Below, in pieces: positions 1 to 10,999 of a DNA stretch of 64,000 nt. Every line of letters begins with the position of its first letter. The first letter of the stretch is position 1. Position numbers and translations under genes: made by a program. This stretch comes from Campanula takesimana (Eukaryota; Streptophyta; Magnoliopsida; Asterales; Campanulaceae): NCBI GenBank assembly GCA_026119855.1, contig JAOWBW010002213.1, forward strand, positions 1-64,000, given 5' to 3'. The notes under the pieces are model-generated. The model was given only the letters and a program-made list of their open reading frames with translations, was not told the origin of the DNA and did no database searches.

Positions 1-133
1 TAATTTTAATTCATGCGCCTTTTTCTTTAGACTTATTAGTTTTGAAGCCCACATCATTACCATCCTAAATATGTGTCACCTATGATATTCCCAATATTAG
101 CTAATACTATTAGCTAATAATAATAATTATGAT

Positions 134-1096
134 CAGTGGCGGATCTAGGATTTCCAAACACCGGGTGCACAATTACACTAAATAACTTCATACCAAAAAA
201 ATTTCAAAAACGCAATTATATTCAAGTACATAATTAAGTACATAATTTCAAAATAATTGTCTCATAAAAGAAAACAGCACAACTAACAAATTAAATTTGT
301 CCCTTACGCGTTTTCATAAATGCTTTTTCTAAATGCAGGATCCGAAGGAAGAGTACTCATATCAACAAATTCTTTACTAGTAGAAGCCATCACAAGAACT
401 GATTGTTGACTAGGAATTACCCACCCCAAAACTAGTTTCACCATCGCCAATTTTTTTTCCTTTTGATAAGAAATTTGTCCATATTCAATAATCAACCAAA
501 AACACCAACAATCCTAAAAAAAAAAAAAAAAAAAAACATCAATGGAATAACCATTCAAACACACACACACACACATATATATATATATTTAAATTCAAAC
601 ATTTAATCAACAATTATATTGAAATCACTCATGAAATTTGAAAGAAATATCAAAGCCCTAAATTTATATTCAAACCCTAGATGTCAAATTTACTTCAATT
701 CGGAGAGAGAAAATAGATGAGACTTGAGGATGCTTACAAGAGTGAAGAGTGCAATTGTGCAAAGGATTAAGAAGCTTGGCGATGAATATCGAGGCGGATC
801 TGCGCTCTTTCTTTCTCTCGTCCACGGAGCAAAAGTCGCCACACCAGTCGGTAAGTTTTTTTTTTTTTTTTTTTTTTTCCTGATTTCGCAAATGCGCGGT
901 TCTGCTTCGTTTATGTCAGCGTTGTTGTTAAATTTTCCTTCTACAAGTTCACATCCCTTTTAGTTAAATTACCACTCTATTTATTATTTTTTGGGGTGTA
1001 TTTAGTAAACAAAAAGTTTAAAAAAAATTGGGTTGACTAGGTGCACGTGTACCCCTATTTACATGTACCCCTATTTACATGCAAGATCCGCCCCTG
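134..1096. mobile_element. hAT-like non-autonomous DNA transposon
   Basis: The termini are inverted (CAGTGGCGGATCT at the left, the complement AGATCCGCCCCTG at the right). They are flanked by 8-bp near-identical direct repeats, attatgat at 126-133 and gttatgat at 1097-1104. The 8-bp duplication and CAG-type ends fit the hAT superfamily. No transposase frame is visible. The interior has poly-A and poly-T tracts, a CA/TA microsatellite near 560-590 and a short transcribed-looking stretch around 720-855 that may be a captured gene fragment; I could not identify it. Confidence 0.7.
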
Positions 1097-1132
1097 GTTA
1101 TGATATAATTTAACTATTACTACTAATAATAT

Positions 1133-1394
1133 TACTCCATCTGTCCCAAAATGAGTATCCAAATTCTCAAAATTCTTGTCCCAAAATGAGTGTCTTTTTT
1201 TAACATAACTTTCTCCTTAAATGTTTTTTTTTCAAAAAAAAATCACCGGTTTCTTTATACGTGCAAAACTAAAGGTTTGGAAAGGAGATTGCAAGATTAT
1301 ATATGAATCGTTGTTACCAAATTGTTCATAAAGTTGAGATTTTCAGTGTCCCTTAAAATGAAAATTGGGCACTCATTTTGAGACAGAGGGAGTA
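1133..1394. mobile_element. MITE of the TACTCCCTCC type
   Basis: It begins TACTCCATCTGTCCCAAAAT and ends with the inverted complement (attttgagacagagggagta). TA flanks and this terminal motif fit the Stowaway/Mariner-type MITEs common in plants. There is no coding capacity. Confidence 0.75.
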
Positions 1395-1460
1395 GTTAAC
1401 TTTAATAGTTACTATACAAGTTAACTATTACTATTAATAGTATTAGATAACTATAATAGT

Positions 1461-1672
1461 TACTCCCTCTGTCCAGCTTTAAGGTTCTTACTTTCTTTTT
1501 GGCATTTCATTACATTATTACCTAAAATGGATAATGGAACCCACTTGTCATTCTCACAACAAAACTCTCTACCCACTTTCTTTTTCCTACTTTACTTTTC
1601 ACACTCACAACATTTATTTTTTCTAATCTCCGTACAAATTCAACTAAAACTTTAAATTGGGACGGAGGAGTA
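1461..1672. mobile_element. MITE of the TACTCCCTCC type
   Basis: The left end is TACTCCCTCTGTCCAGC and the right end is GGGACGGAGGAGTA. It is clearly similar in sequence to the next MITE at 1721-1951 and lies in a duplicated unit of the palindromic array. Confidence 0.7.
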
Positions 1673-1720
1673 CTATACAAGTTAACTATTACTATTGTTG
1701 TATTAGTTAACTATAATAGT

Positions 1721-1951
1721 TACTCCCTCTGTCCAGCTTTAAGTTTCTTACTTTCTTTTTTGGTATGTCCTAATTTAAAGTTCTTATTTTATTACCTAAA
1801 ATGGACAATGGGACCCACTTATCATTCTCACAACAAAAACTCTCTACCACTTTCTTTTTCCTACTTTACTTTTCACACTCACAACATTTATTTTTTTCTT
1901 AATCTCCGTGCAAAATCAAACTAAGAACTTTAAATTTGGACTGATGGAGTA
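1721..1951. mobile_element. MITE of the TACTCCCTCC type
   Basis: The left end is TACTCCCTCTGTCCAGC and the right end is ggactgatggagta. It is a sister copy of the MITE at 1461-1672, sharing the interior around 'gggacccactt', and is separated from it by one repeat unit. Confidence 0.7.
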
Positions 1952-2715
1952 CTGTACAAGTTAACTATTACTATTGTTAGTATTAGTTAACTATATTAGT
2001 TAAATATTACTATCTATCTATAAAATAATACAAAATCAGAAACCGCTTACATCATCATTTGACACTTGGCAATCTATCCTTCATTTTTTTTCCCGCCTAA
2101 AACAAGTTGATGAAGCGCATGTATGGAAAAGTTTTGGGAATTCAATCAGAGAGTTTGAAGGATTTAAATTCATTCTCAAAGTTTGTTCTCTCCAATCTAT
2201 TTCCCCATATCATTTATACCTTTCATTGTATTGTATGAATTGTTGTTTTTATTTGACATGATCATTTTATTTCTTAAAATTTTAGATATGCTGCATTTAA
2301 TTTAAATGATGGTGTATTTGTAAATAAAGATGATGAATTAAATTAAATGCATTTGAACGACATGTCATGTCGTGACCCGATCCCGAGCATTATTTATTTA
2401 TTTATTCCATCATTTTTATGATTTATTTGTGCTATTATTAATTGCTAGAACTTAGATTCTTAGTGTGAATTCGAGTTTGGGGTTCTTTGAGTCTTATTTG
2501 AAAGTTTGGGGATTTTTTTGGAATAGGATAACTAGGAGTGACCATTTGGTAAATTTTGTTAATTGGGTTAATAAGGGAATTAATCCCCTCCTTTCCCAGT
2601 AAACAACAAGCAACATCACTTTCCCATACTTTTCCAAATTTCTCTGCCATTTCCGATCCAAGAGAGAGAGGTAAGAGTTCTTCCTAATTTCTTCATTTTG
2701 ACCTTCAATTAATGA

Positions 2716-3191
2716 TGTAGGAGAGCCCGCAGCGACGCAGACCAGAAGCCATAGCGAGCGCCCGCTTACCTCGTTCAGATTGGATGAAGTTTCTGCCGTG
2801 ATTCAAGCGCCCGCTTGGTCCAAGCCGGGCGCCCGCTCGGTGTCGATTTCTGGCCAGACGAGTTTGTCGAGTTCCGAATCATTTACAGTTTTTATTAAAA
2901 ACAATTTATTATTACTTGCTTTATTATTAGCTATGGTATTTTGGGTATTAGTTAAACTTTATTTTGTTAGGAGTCTATTAGGGTTTTGTTAGTAGTTTAA
3001 ATACTTTAGTTCTCATTGTACTAGGGTTAATTATCATTGATTGAATTTTATTCAAGAGTTTATTCTCTTTTCTCTGGTGGATTCCAGATATTTCTTGGTG
3101 GATTCCAAGGATTTGTGTTTGAGGTTTCATCGCTGGATGAAATCTTGTGTTTAGTGCTAAACACGAAACTTATCGCTTCCGTGCTGCGTCA
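2716..3191 (+). repeat. 5' LTR of the gag-only element
   Basis: 476 bp, TG...CA ends. It has three copies of GCGCCCGC at 2758, 2807 and 2829, and an AT-rich TATA-like stretch near 2996. Compared with the 3' LTR it lacks about 18 bp that lie between two short direct repeats, and with them one GCGCCCGC copy. Confidence 0.85.
2758..2836 (+). promoter_or_regulatory. CG-rich octamer cluster in LTR
   Basis: Three exact GCGCCCGC octamers lie upstream of the presumed promoter of this LTR. The same octamer, with no other obvious similarity, occurs in four other LTR families of the window. A regulatory role is inference. Confidence 0.5.
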
Positions 3192-3242
3192 GTTGGCATC
3201 AGAGCAGGCCATATCCTGTCTTTTGCATCATACTGAATCATT

Positions 3243-3973
3243 ATGGGAGATCAGGCAACAAAGGCTGATACCGATGGCATAACCACCGCTATCAATTCCT
3301 TGACAACACAGGCTGCAGCGTTGGTTACCGCTCAACAAGGTCAAAACGCTAATCAGAACTGTCATGGTGAGAAAGACAGGGTTGATCCGATACAACGTCC
3401 TCAAGGGACAGAAAATCGGGATGATGGGGATTCTAGTTGCAGATCCGATGATGAGGTTATTCAGGAAATCAATCTTCGATTGGATCGTGCTCGACAACAA
3501 GAAAATATTTCTTCGCAAAGGAAGCAGAATTTTCGGAGAAGGGCTACTATCATGATCTACAGATGCGCAAAAATTCTCGGGCCACTTGATGCCGAGGATA
3601 GTCGGACAGATGAGAATGAATATTGGGCGAAAGTTGATGTTTATTATTACAAAGCCCATTTTATTCAAAGCGAATTCGGCGATTAGAGGCGCAGTTGCAG
3701 AAATTATTGGCTCCGAAAATAGAAGATTCAGATACGGAGAAGGAAGACGCTGTTGTTGAGGGGGTTATCTGCGATACTAAGGAGGATTTGAAGGATGGGG
3801 AGAAAGATTCAGATTCAAACGGAGGAGGCTTAGTTGCAGTCAAATCCGCGAATCAGGATCTACAGATATTGAACGGCAATTTCAATGGAGAGAAGTGTAG
3901 TAATTATTTCTGTCCATGGTTGAAGATCCCGTTTCAAAGGCAACAGTTCGAGAATCGAATATTGAAGGTTTGA
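3243..3973 (+). pseudogene. Gag-like reading frames of the short LTR element
   Basis: One frame (3243-3686, 147 codons, start MGDQATKAD) begins 52 bp after the 5' LTR, where Gag should start. It is rich in Q, R, D and E. A second frame (3695-3973) has an acidic stretch (DSDTEKEDAVVEG) and overlaps the end of the first out of frame, so a frameshift or decay is likely. I see no CCHC zinc knuckle and no protease motif. The Gag call rests mainly on position between PBS and 3' LTR; homology cannot be judged by eye. Confidence 0.45.
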
Positions 3974-4114
3974 TTATTTTTTTGAAAATTTCATTCTACG
4001 TCCAATTGTGCTTAAGGAGCAGATCTATTCAAAATATTTATTCAAGTGGGACGGAACTTTTCAAGCTTCGGAGATGAACTCGGGGACGACTTCTTTTGAA
4101 GAGGGAGTGACTGG

Positions 4115-4607
4115 TGTAAGAGAGCAGGCGACGCAGACCAGAAGCCATAGCGAGCGCCCGCCACAGACCGAGCGCCCGCTTACCTCGTTCAGATTGGATG
4201 AAGTTTCTGCCGTGGTTCAAGCGCCCGCTTGGTCCAAGCCGGGCGCCCGCTCGGTGTCGATTTCTGGCCAGACGAGTTTGTCGAGTTCCGAATCATTTAC
4301 AGTTTTTATTAAAAACAATTTATTATTACTTGCTTTATTATTAGCTATGGTATTTTGGGTATTAGTTAAACTTTATTTTGTTAGGAGTCTATTAGGGTTT
4401 TGTTAGTAGTTTAAATACTTTAGTTTTCATTGTACTAGGGTTAATTATCATTGATTGAATTTTATTCAAGAGTTTATTCTCTTTTTTCTGGTGGATTCCA
4501 GATATTTCTTGGTGGATTCCAAGGATTTGTGTTTGAGATTTCATCGCTGGATGAAATCTTGTGTTTAGTGCGCTAAACACGAAACTTATCGCTTCCGTGC
4601 TGCGTCA
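4115..4607 (+). repeat. 3' LTR of the gag-only element
   Basis: 493 bp and nearly identical to 2716-3191, with four exact GCGCCCGC copies at 4154, 4172, 4221 and 4243. A weak purine tract (gaagagggagtga) precedes it. Confidence 0.85.
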
Positions 4608-5032
4608 ATTCATCTTCTATTCTTGATACCCATCTTATGAAAAATGTTCAGATCGTCGAGTAGGTTGTTTTGAGCTAAGAAAATCCTATTTGGAGAACTT
4701 TGATTTCGGGCCAAGTAAGTTACTTACCCGTTCTTTGTATATTAACGTTCATAATGATGATCTATGATACTTGGGGTTGTTATTTGATGGTTTGCGGAAG
4801 TTTAGAATTTATTTGGAATTTATTGGTATTTTGGGTAATTTTATGATAAAATGTTGTTGGGTCCAAATCTTGGTAAAAATGGGTTATTGTTGTTATTAGA
4901 GGTTTTCCTAAGCTTAGAAGTCAGTTTTAGACTTCATTTGGTAAGTTAGAAGTGTTGGTTTTGGTTTTGTTTTGGGATGGAATGAGTTCAGCAGAAAACC
5001 CAGGAGTCTGGTATGAATCTGTCGACCTTCAG

Positions 5033-5284
5033 GCGCCCGCGTGGTCTGGCCGTGCGCCCGCCTGCCCGAGCGCCCGCGTACCTCCCGCCTTGCGCCCGCT
5101 TGCCCGCATGTCTGCGCCCTCTTGTCCGCGCACGCCGGTGCCCGAGCGCCCGCCTGCGTTATGTCCACGCCGCCTGTCTACGCGCGCGCATGTATTTCCC
5201 AGCGCACGCTTGTGCTCGCGCCCGCCTGATCCTTGCCCGCGGCCGCCTATGCGCGTGCCCGCGTGGTGCCCTGCATGCGCCCGC
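5033..5284 (+). promoter_or_regulatory. CG-rich octamer cluster in the gypsy solo LTR
   Basis: Seven exact GCGCCCGC octamers (5033, 5054, 5070, 5092, 5146, 5218, 5277) plus several one-off variants lie in 250 bp of otherwise AT-rich DNA. The cluster ends about 120 bp before a TATA box. It is the densest such cluster in the window. The open frames across it are a by-product of its base composition. Confidence 0.6.
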
Positions 5285-5403
5285 CTGGTGCCTAATCAGC
5301 TTGCTTGTCTTTTCTAGTTTTGAATGGGATTAAGATGTGGTCTTGGTCTAAGCTTTGAGTCTTATTCTAATTGACCTAAATGAGTATCGTGGAACACTTT
5401 AGT

Positions 5404-5417
5404 GTTTATAAATAGTT
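5404..5417 (+). promoter_or_regulatory. TATA box of the gypsy solo LTR
   Basis: GTTTATAAATAG lies downstream of the CG-rich cluster, as expected for an LTR promoter. Called from motif and position only. Confidence 0.5.
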
Positions 5418-6496
5418 CATTTGTGAACAAAAGAGTTATGATGGGGAATTTGATTAAGTATTGTTTGGGATCGTTGAAACATCTTTATGATGCGTAAATT
5501 GTTTGGTTCATCTATATGATGGTATTTGGTAGGGTTTCCTATTTTGGAATTATTGGTTATTTATCAAGCTAGTATTTATTACACAAGCTTTTATTTGGAA
5601 GTCCAGCTGGCTTATCGTTGTGTGTCAGGACAATGGATAATATTATATTGGCACACGAGCCAAGTCCAATATAATGTCGTCCATTGGTCCCTATATTTCT
5701 CCTCTTCCAGATTGGCCTTGGTTGGGATGAGCTAGCTCCCTTTGGTGAGTATTCTAGCTAGTTGATTCAGAGTATGACTTTGTGTCATTTCTCCTGTCCA
5801 TTGTGACATGTTACATTATTATGGTTCCGGTACCGGGTTGATTGGTTTTCTTCAGCTTTATATGCTGCTATCGAGGATTGATTCTTATGGATATGATTTG
5901 GTTTTCGGAGGCCCCAGCTTCAGCTATATATGCTACTCAGATGGTATTCTCAGACTGTTATATTATATCGATTAAACCTTGGCTGGGTAATAATTGTAAT
6001 CGTTTATTTTCACTGCTATCTGATAACATGATATGTGCTAAATGTTATTTGAGATATATATTTGGTTGTTGCATAATGCCATGCCATCTCGTTGCATGTA
6101 AGTAGCTTACTGAGATTTTTAAATCTTACGTCTTCCATTTCCATCTTGTTTGTTTTGTTTAGCTCCCGGAGAGCAGGTTGATAGAACACAGTGAACGAGA
6201 AAGGACGTCGAGTTGAGAAAGGACGTTGGGCAGGTTTATTTCCGGGTTACATTGTTTTTAATGTATAACCATTTGGGGGTAGTATTACCAGACAGTGACG
6301 TCATTAAGTTGTATTATGTTTGTATTAAGCTTGTGGAGCTTGTACTATTTGTATAATTATTGTGTGTGAGTTGTTTTCAAAACAATATGTTTCATTTGGT
6401 TTTATAAAAGGAAGTTTTTATCTTCATTATTTCGGTATTTTATTTCTTAAGTCGACGTCATTCGTGGGGCCCAGGTTTGGGGTCGCGGCATGTCAT

Positions 6497-8400
6497 GCTT
6501 GCATATGCATCAAAAGTTCAGTTCCAAACATTTGTTCTATTTGGCACAAAGTTTAGTGTTCATATTGATAAAGCAACTTTTGGCAACATATAAGATCCGT
6601 TAAATAATAATAGATGTTAATTCCGTTTTAGAGAATTAAAACAAAATAATGTTTGATCCGTCCCAAAATACATGTACAATTTTCTATTGTAATAGATGTA
6701 ACCATAAATGTACAACTTTAATATTAAATGTTGATATTTATTTGAGATAAAAGTATTATAAACTCATGAATATCAGTCTTTCAGTCTTAGAAATATTAAA
6801 TCTATCTTGCCATTTTTGGTTTTCTCAATAAGATGGGTAGTATAATTTAAGAAGAAAAATGCAATATATTAGTGATGTTTCAAGATTGTAAAAGTAAAAC
6901 GCTATTCTTAAAAATTAAGATACTTATCAAATGGAATTATTATCATTTTTATTTTTGTTAAAAAAGAGTATTTTGGTAATCAACTTTTATAGACGAGTTT
7001 GCTAGAGAGCAACAAACCTCTCAAGTACCTCAATTTTGTGTACGCTGTTATTTCGTTGCTTTTACTGTTCACATTTAAGGATGTTGAAAGGCAATTCTCA
7101 AAGAAATTGACAGCATAACAATATTAAAAAATTTCCAAAGTCCAATATACACGTGCTTAACTTCCTTAATGTGGTTTGATGTACCCAAAGGAGCTTAGTA
7201 TCCATTTAATCATTTTCATAAAAATTTTAATATTGTTATTAATAAATCCTTTAATAATATATTAATAATAATTTTGAAATTTTACTAGGATGATTGATTT
7301 GTCATTAATTTTTAATCAAATTTATTTGTTTTGACTATTAAAATTCAAATGAAACAATCTTTAATGAACAAAAAATGTAATAATAAATAAGATTAGCTAA
7401 CTTCTCAACCTTATACTTTTAGAAAGGAGAGATTTTCTTTTTTGAAATAAATTAATTTGGATGTCGTTGGGTATTGGATATATGTATATCAAAGTTATTT
7501 TTTATAGCTTCATTACGTATCTGAAATATTTCAAGGAATGCAAATAAAAATTAGTAAAATAACAGCTATAGTTAGTATTTTATTAATTTATATTTAACAA
7601 AATATTTTTTCTGCAATTTCACTTTAAAATATACTCCCTGCCTTGCACGATAAAGTTTGTATTTTTCTATGCTATTCCAAGACAATTATTGTATTTTAAA
7701 TTAGGAAACAACTTTAATACAATTCTACTATGGTATAAATAACAACTGAAGCATTTTCTTCTAATTAATTGACAAGTTAAATGCAATATTTAATATCGAC
7801 GGATTAATTATATAATTTTCGAAATTTGGTGGACAAGTTTTTTTTTGTTAAAAGAAAATGATAAGTCTTTAATTAATCGTATTATGCCTTGGAAAGAAAA
7901 TTAAAGAAGGTCTAATTAACATGCATATGAAAAAAAAATGTGAACAATATGGGAATAACATGTGATCTCTAATTAAATTAAGTAGGGATGCAAATACATG
8001 TTTCTTAAGTGCACAAAATTTGGCTTACAAAAATAATGTGTCATAATTTTATTGGTTTTTTTAATTAGAGTGTAACGGGTCCACTATCGATACAACCAAT
8101 AAAATATCGCCCCCTCATTTTGTATCCTTCAATTGTGTGAAATCCTTTTATGCCCCTAACATTTCGCTTCTTCTAATAAACTTATGTAATTTTTTTTTAA
8201 AATCTTATGTAAACCATTATGAAAGGCAAAGTATGACATAAATATGTATAAATATCCAAGCATATAGATAGTTTTGTAAAAATAAATAACCAAATCATCA
8301 TATTCGTGAATAACTTATCCTTTACTATTTAAGCCCTGGAATATTTTTTAGTCAAGGTTTTATTATTTTTAATGACTGAAATTTTGTAACTATATACTAA
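6497..8400. other. AT-rich interior of the Helitron, no gene seen
   Basis: No convincing coding sequence. It contains degraded MITE ends (near 6658 and 7631) and a block near 8047-8130 ('actatcgatacaaccaat') that recurs at 9889-9970. Confidence 0.6.
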
Positions 8401-8432
8401 AACAATCGTGCATTGCACGGGTGTTAAACTAG

Positions 8433-8830
8433 TTAATAGTATTTGTTAACAATATTAGTTAATTATTATTATTAATATTATTAGTTAACAATAATAGTTA
8501 CTAGTATATAATTTAACTATTACTATTAATAGTATTAGTTAAGTATAATAGTTACTCTATAAGTTAATTATTACTATTAATATTATTAGTTAATCATGAC
8601 AATTACAATATATGTTAATTTTTACTATTAATAGTATTAGTTAATCATAATAGTTACTATATTAGGTTATCATTGTTATTAATAAAATTAGTTAATTATA
8701 ATAGTTACTATAGATATTAATAAGTATTATTAATAGTATTAGTTAATTACGATAGTTATAATAAAGATTAATTATTACTATTAATAATATTAGTTAAGAT
8801 GATAGTTACTATTTTAGTTAACTATAATTA
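8433..8830. repeat. A/T-rich palindromic repeat array, right half
   Basis: About ten degenerate units of the type ttaattattactattaat/agtattagttaa occur here, alternating with near-inverted copies. It is the continuation of the array at 1097-2012, separated from it by the Helitron. Confidence 0.75.
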
Positions 8831-10259
8831 GGAAATTATTCTTTAGATATAATATATTTATATTACAAATAAATGTTATGCTACTTTATTGAATAAAAAA
8901 TATTAAAAGAGCAAAATAATAAAAAAAAAGAGTAACTATTTTTTAGTTTTATTTTCCTCCTTGCTCGCCTTTATGTCGCCCGCCTCTCGCCTCGCTTTTC
9001 GCCACTCCTAAGTACATTTCGCCCGCCTCTCGTCTTTCGCCTTTTACAACTATGACGCATACACGTGGATAGATATGATAACAACTTAAGTGATAACAAA
9101 AAGAAAGTCATGAAGATGTTAGTGACGAGTACGCATACACATTGATAGATACACATATTCATTGTCTAAAATCATCTTTTATCCGAAATTGCAGTTTCTT
9201 TCATACAGAAGGGTTAATAACAAATTAAGGATATTGATCACAAATGAAAGGCATGAAGATGTTATCAACTAAAACAGAACTTGGTACTGAAAAAGATTAG
9301 TAATTAGTAATCAAACTGAAAGTGTAGTATAATGGACCCCACAATATATTATACTATTACAGAAAAATAAAAGTGGCAGAAAGGAATTAGGGCAGCAATG
9401 CATTCTGAACACGTACATCAAATTCAAACTTAAAGGCATAAGATTGTTCCTGTTTCTAGACCTAGATGTTCCCAAAAATCTAAAATAATGTTAAAATTAG
9501 CAAACCCGAAGACTCCATCAATCAATTATAATCTACATCCATGTTCGTTTGGAAGATTCAAGTACAATCGACTTAGTTAGCTTCTAATTCATACTGTTTC
9601 TGCCCAAATCACAAACCCTAGATTGAGCAGGAAGAGGAAATCAAATGGGGATGGAAGAGAGTACCTGTAAGGTTGTGATGGATCTCAAATTTCAAACTTT
9701 GTTGAATTTGCGTAGCACGCTCAATTGCAAAAGACGCTACTCCTGTCCTGGTGGGTGTTGTGCGTTTGCGGGGACTGGCGTTTTGAAGTAGCGGTAGGTG
9801 CAGTCAGTCAATGGATTTAGCTTATAATAATAACAACAGTGGCAAAAAAAAATCATAAAATCTTGTCCACAAAATTTTAATAATAATTTTATTGGTGTTT
9901 TCAAGCAAAGTGTGGCGGGTTCATTATCGATACAACCAATAAAATATCGTCACTTCATAAGCAAGATTTTGTGACCTTATTTTGTGCCCCTAGCATTGCT
10001 CGTTAGTTAAAATAGGTACTCACTTAGGTCGAGGAGATAAATGACTCTTCATTCATTTATTTTAAAACAATACTTAAGGCCAAATATTAGCAAAAAAAAA
10101 AAAGGTGGGGGGGGGGGGTTGCCTTCTCTCTCCTCTCTTACCACAACCCGTCATCACCGCTCTCTCCCATCCGTAGCAACACCCTTCTTCGGCTGAACTC
10201 CCTCACTTTTTGATCGTCTTTCTCCGACCATCCCAAACTCCGATCGTCCTTCTCCAACC
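8831..10259. other. Intergenic stretch without a supported gene
   Basis: 8943-9052 holds CG-rich cgcccgcctctcgcc repeats, probably the end of a decayed DNA transposon. 9889-9970 repeats a block seen at 8047-8130. A short open frame at 9644-9793 (starts MGMEESTCKVV, 49 codons) follows a 5'-UTR-like sequence, but I cannot support it as a gene. A G12 tract lies near 10108. Confidence 0.5.
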
Positions 10260-10480
10260 CAGAGGCGGACCTACATGGTCTCCTTTGGGAGCCACGCACG
10301 GCCCCCGTTTGGAGGAAAAAAAATTACAAGTGCATTTTTTTGTAAAGGTTTGGAGTGTTGGTGCAATTTAGTATATTTTACCCCCTTAAATGTAAAGTAA
10401 TAAAAAATACATTAATATTTATTATGCCCCTTTATGCAGGGTTTGCCTCCCGTTTATTAAAAATCCTAAGTCCGCCACTG
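10260..10480. mobile_element. Small hAT-like element
   Basis: Ends CAGAGGCGGACCTA and TAAGTCCGCCACTG are inverted complements with a few changes and resemble the ends of the element at 134-1096. No exact 8-bp duplication was found; ctccaacc and ctcctccg flank it. Confidence 0.5.
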
Positions 10481-10511
10481 CTCCTCCGACCATCCCAACC
10501 TCCATTAATGA

Positions 10512-10999
10512 TGTAATAGGTTGCAGCGGAATTAAAATAAAATAGCAACCGGATAAAAATTAATCGAATCAACGAATTAATTGACCCAATTCGAATCCAC
10601 GAATTAGGGTTTGGCAAGAACAACACCAAGATGATGAGATTCTTGTTAAAACGAAGGAATCCACCTTCAAACAAACCAACAATGGTTTCTAGGGTTTAGC
10701 CCCACAAAGTTTGCACTTGAATAACAAAATCAATCAATAATGTTTACAAACCCTAAAACAAGTTTTATACTCCTAAAAACGAAATTAACAAAAATACAAA
10801 AAATACCCTAAATTGTTTTATTAAACGTAAAACGTAAACTGGATAAAAACTTCCCGGCAGAGCAGGCGGGCGCTTGGCTATGACCAGGCGGGTGCTCGAA
10901 CATGGCAGAAAGATTACTCGAATTCCAGGCGGGCTCCCGTCTCACCCAGGCGGGCGCTTGGTCCTTGACTCGGCTGGCTAGCTTCTTCGTGCTGCATCA
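10512..10999 (-). repeat. 3' LTR of the gag-protease element
   Basis: On the minus strand it runs TGATGCAGCACG ... CCTATTACA. It is nearly identical to 23998-24479. The CG-rich cluster is at 10866-10957 and a TATAAAA box at about 10763-10769. Confidence 0.85.
10866..10957 (-). promoter_or_regulatory. CG-rich octamer cluster in LTR
   Basis: Two exact octamers (10866, 10950; GCGGGCGC on plus, GCGCCCGC in element sense) and two variants (near 10888 and 10929) lie about 100 bp upstream of the LTR TATA box. Confidence 0.5.

Larger units (their letters stand above)
1097..2012. repeat. A/T-rich palindromic repeat array, left half
   Basis: Repeated units related to gttaactattactattaa followed by its near complement (tagtattagttaactataa) recur here. 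The array is interrupted by three MITEs. Units 2 and 3 (about 1415-1672 and 1672-1951) each consist of a repeat unit plus a similar MITE, so this part looks like a tandem duplication. The array continues at 8433 on the other side of the Helitron. A small piece (tattagctaata) also lies near 90-125, left of the hAT element. Confidence 0.75.
2716..4607 (+). mobile_element. Short gag-only LTR retrotransposon
   Basis: Two LTRs that begin TGTA(A/G)GAGAG and end TGCTGCGTCA bracket 0.9 kb. A primer-binding site (TTGGCATCAGAGCA, one change from the usual TGGTATCAGAGC) follows the first LTR. No protease, RT or integrase is present, so the element depends on others for movement. The flanks are aatga and attca, not a clean target duplication, so the edges may have been altered. 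It lies inside the solo LTR 2368-6490. Confidence 0.8.
2368..6490 (+). mobile_element. Ty3/gypsy solo LTR, interrupted by a shorter LTR element
   Basis: It starts TGTCGTGACCCGATCCC and ends TCGCGGCA. It is flanked by the exact 5-bp duplication TGTCA at 2363-2367 and 6491-6495. Without the nested element at 2716-4607 it is about 2.2 kb. Layout and short motifs (a 'taagttacttaccc' splice-like stretch, and 'tagcttactgagattt' near the 3' end) resemble the 2.5 kb LTRs of the gypsy element at 11791-21397, so it is probably a distant relative. No primer-binding site follows, hence a solo LTR left by LTR-LTR recombination. Confidence 0.85.
2013..8432 (+). mobile_element. Non-autonomous Helitron
   Basis: The 5' end reads TCTATCTATAAAATAATAC, typical of plant Helitrons. 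The 3' end is CTAG at 8429-8432, preceded by a hairpin at 8407-8419 (CGTGCA-T-TGCACG). Insertion is between A (2012) and T (8433). Removing the element joins ...tattacta to ttaatagtatt..., which restores the repeat unit of the surrounding palindromic array. No Rep/helicase frame is visible. About 4.1 kb of its length is a later LTR insertion (2368-6490), leaving a body of about 2.3 kb. Confidence 0.85.

Noticed and set aside
2716..4607. Reading the gag-only element on the minus strand, because its LTR end TGACGCAGCACG resembles TGATGCAGCACG of the outer gypsy element
   Set aside because: A PBS-like TTGGCATCAGAGCA follows the 2716-3191 copy on the plus strand, and no PBS is found for the minus orientation.
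4952..5333. Three overlapping open frames rich in A, R, P and C across 4952-5333
   Set aside because: They are produced by the CG-rich octamer cluster of a solo LTR; there is no start context, domain or conservation signal.
9644..9793. Small gene MGMEESTCKVV..., 49 codons
   Set aside because: Too short, no recognisable domain, and the region looks more like a decayed 5' exon; no support for translation.
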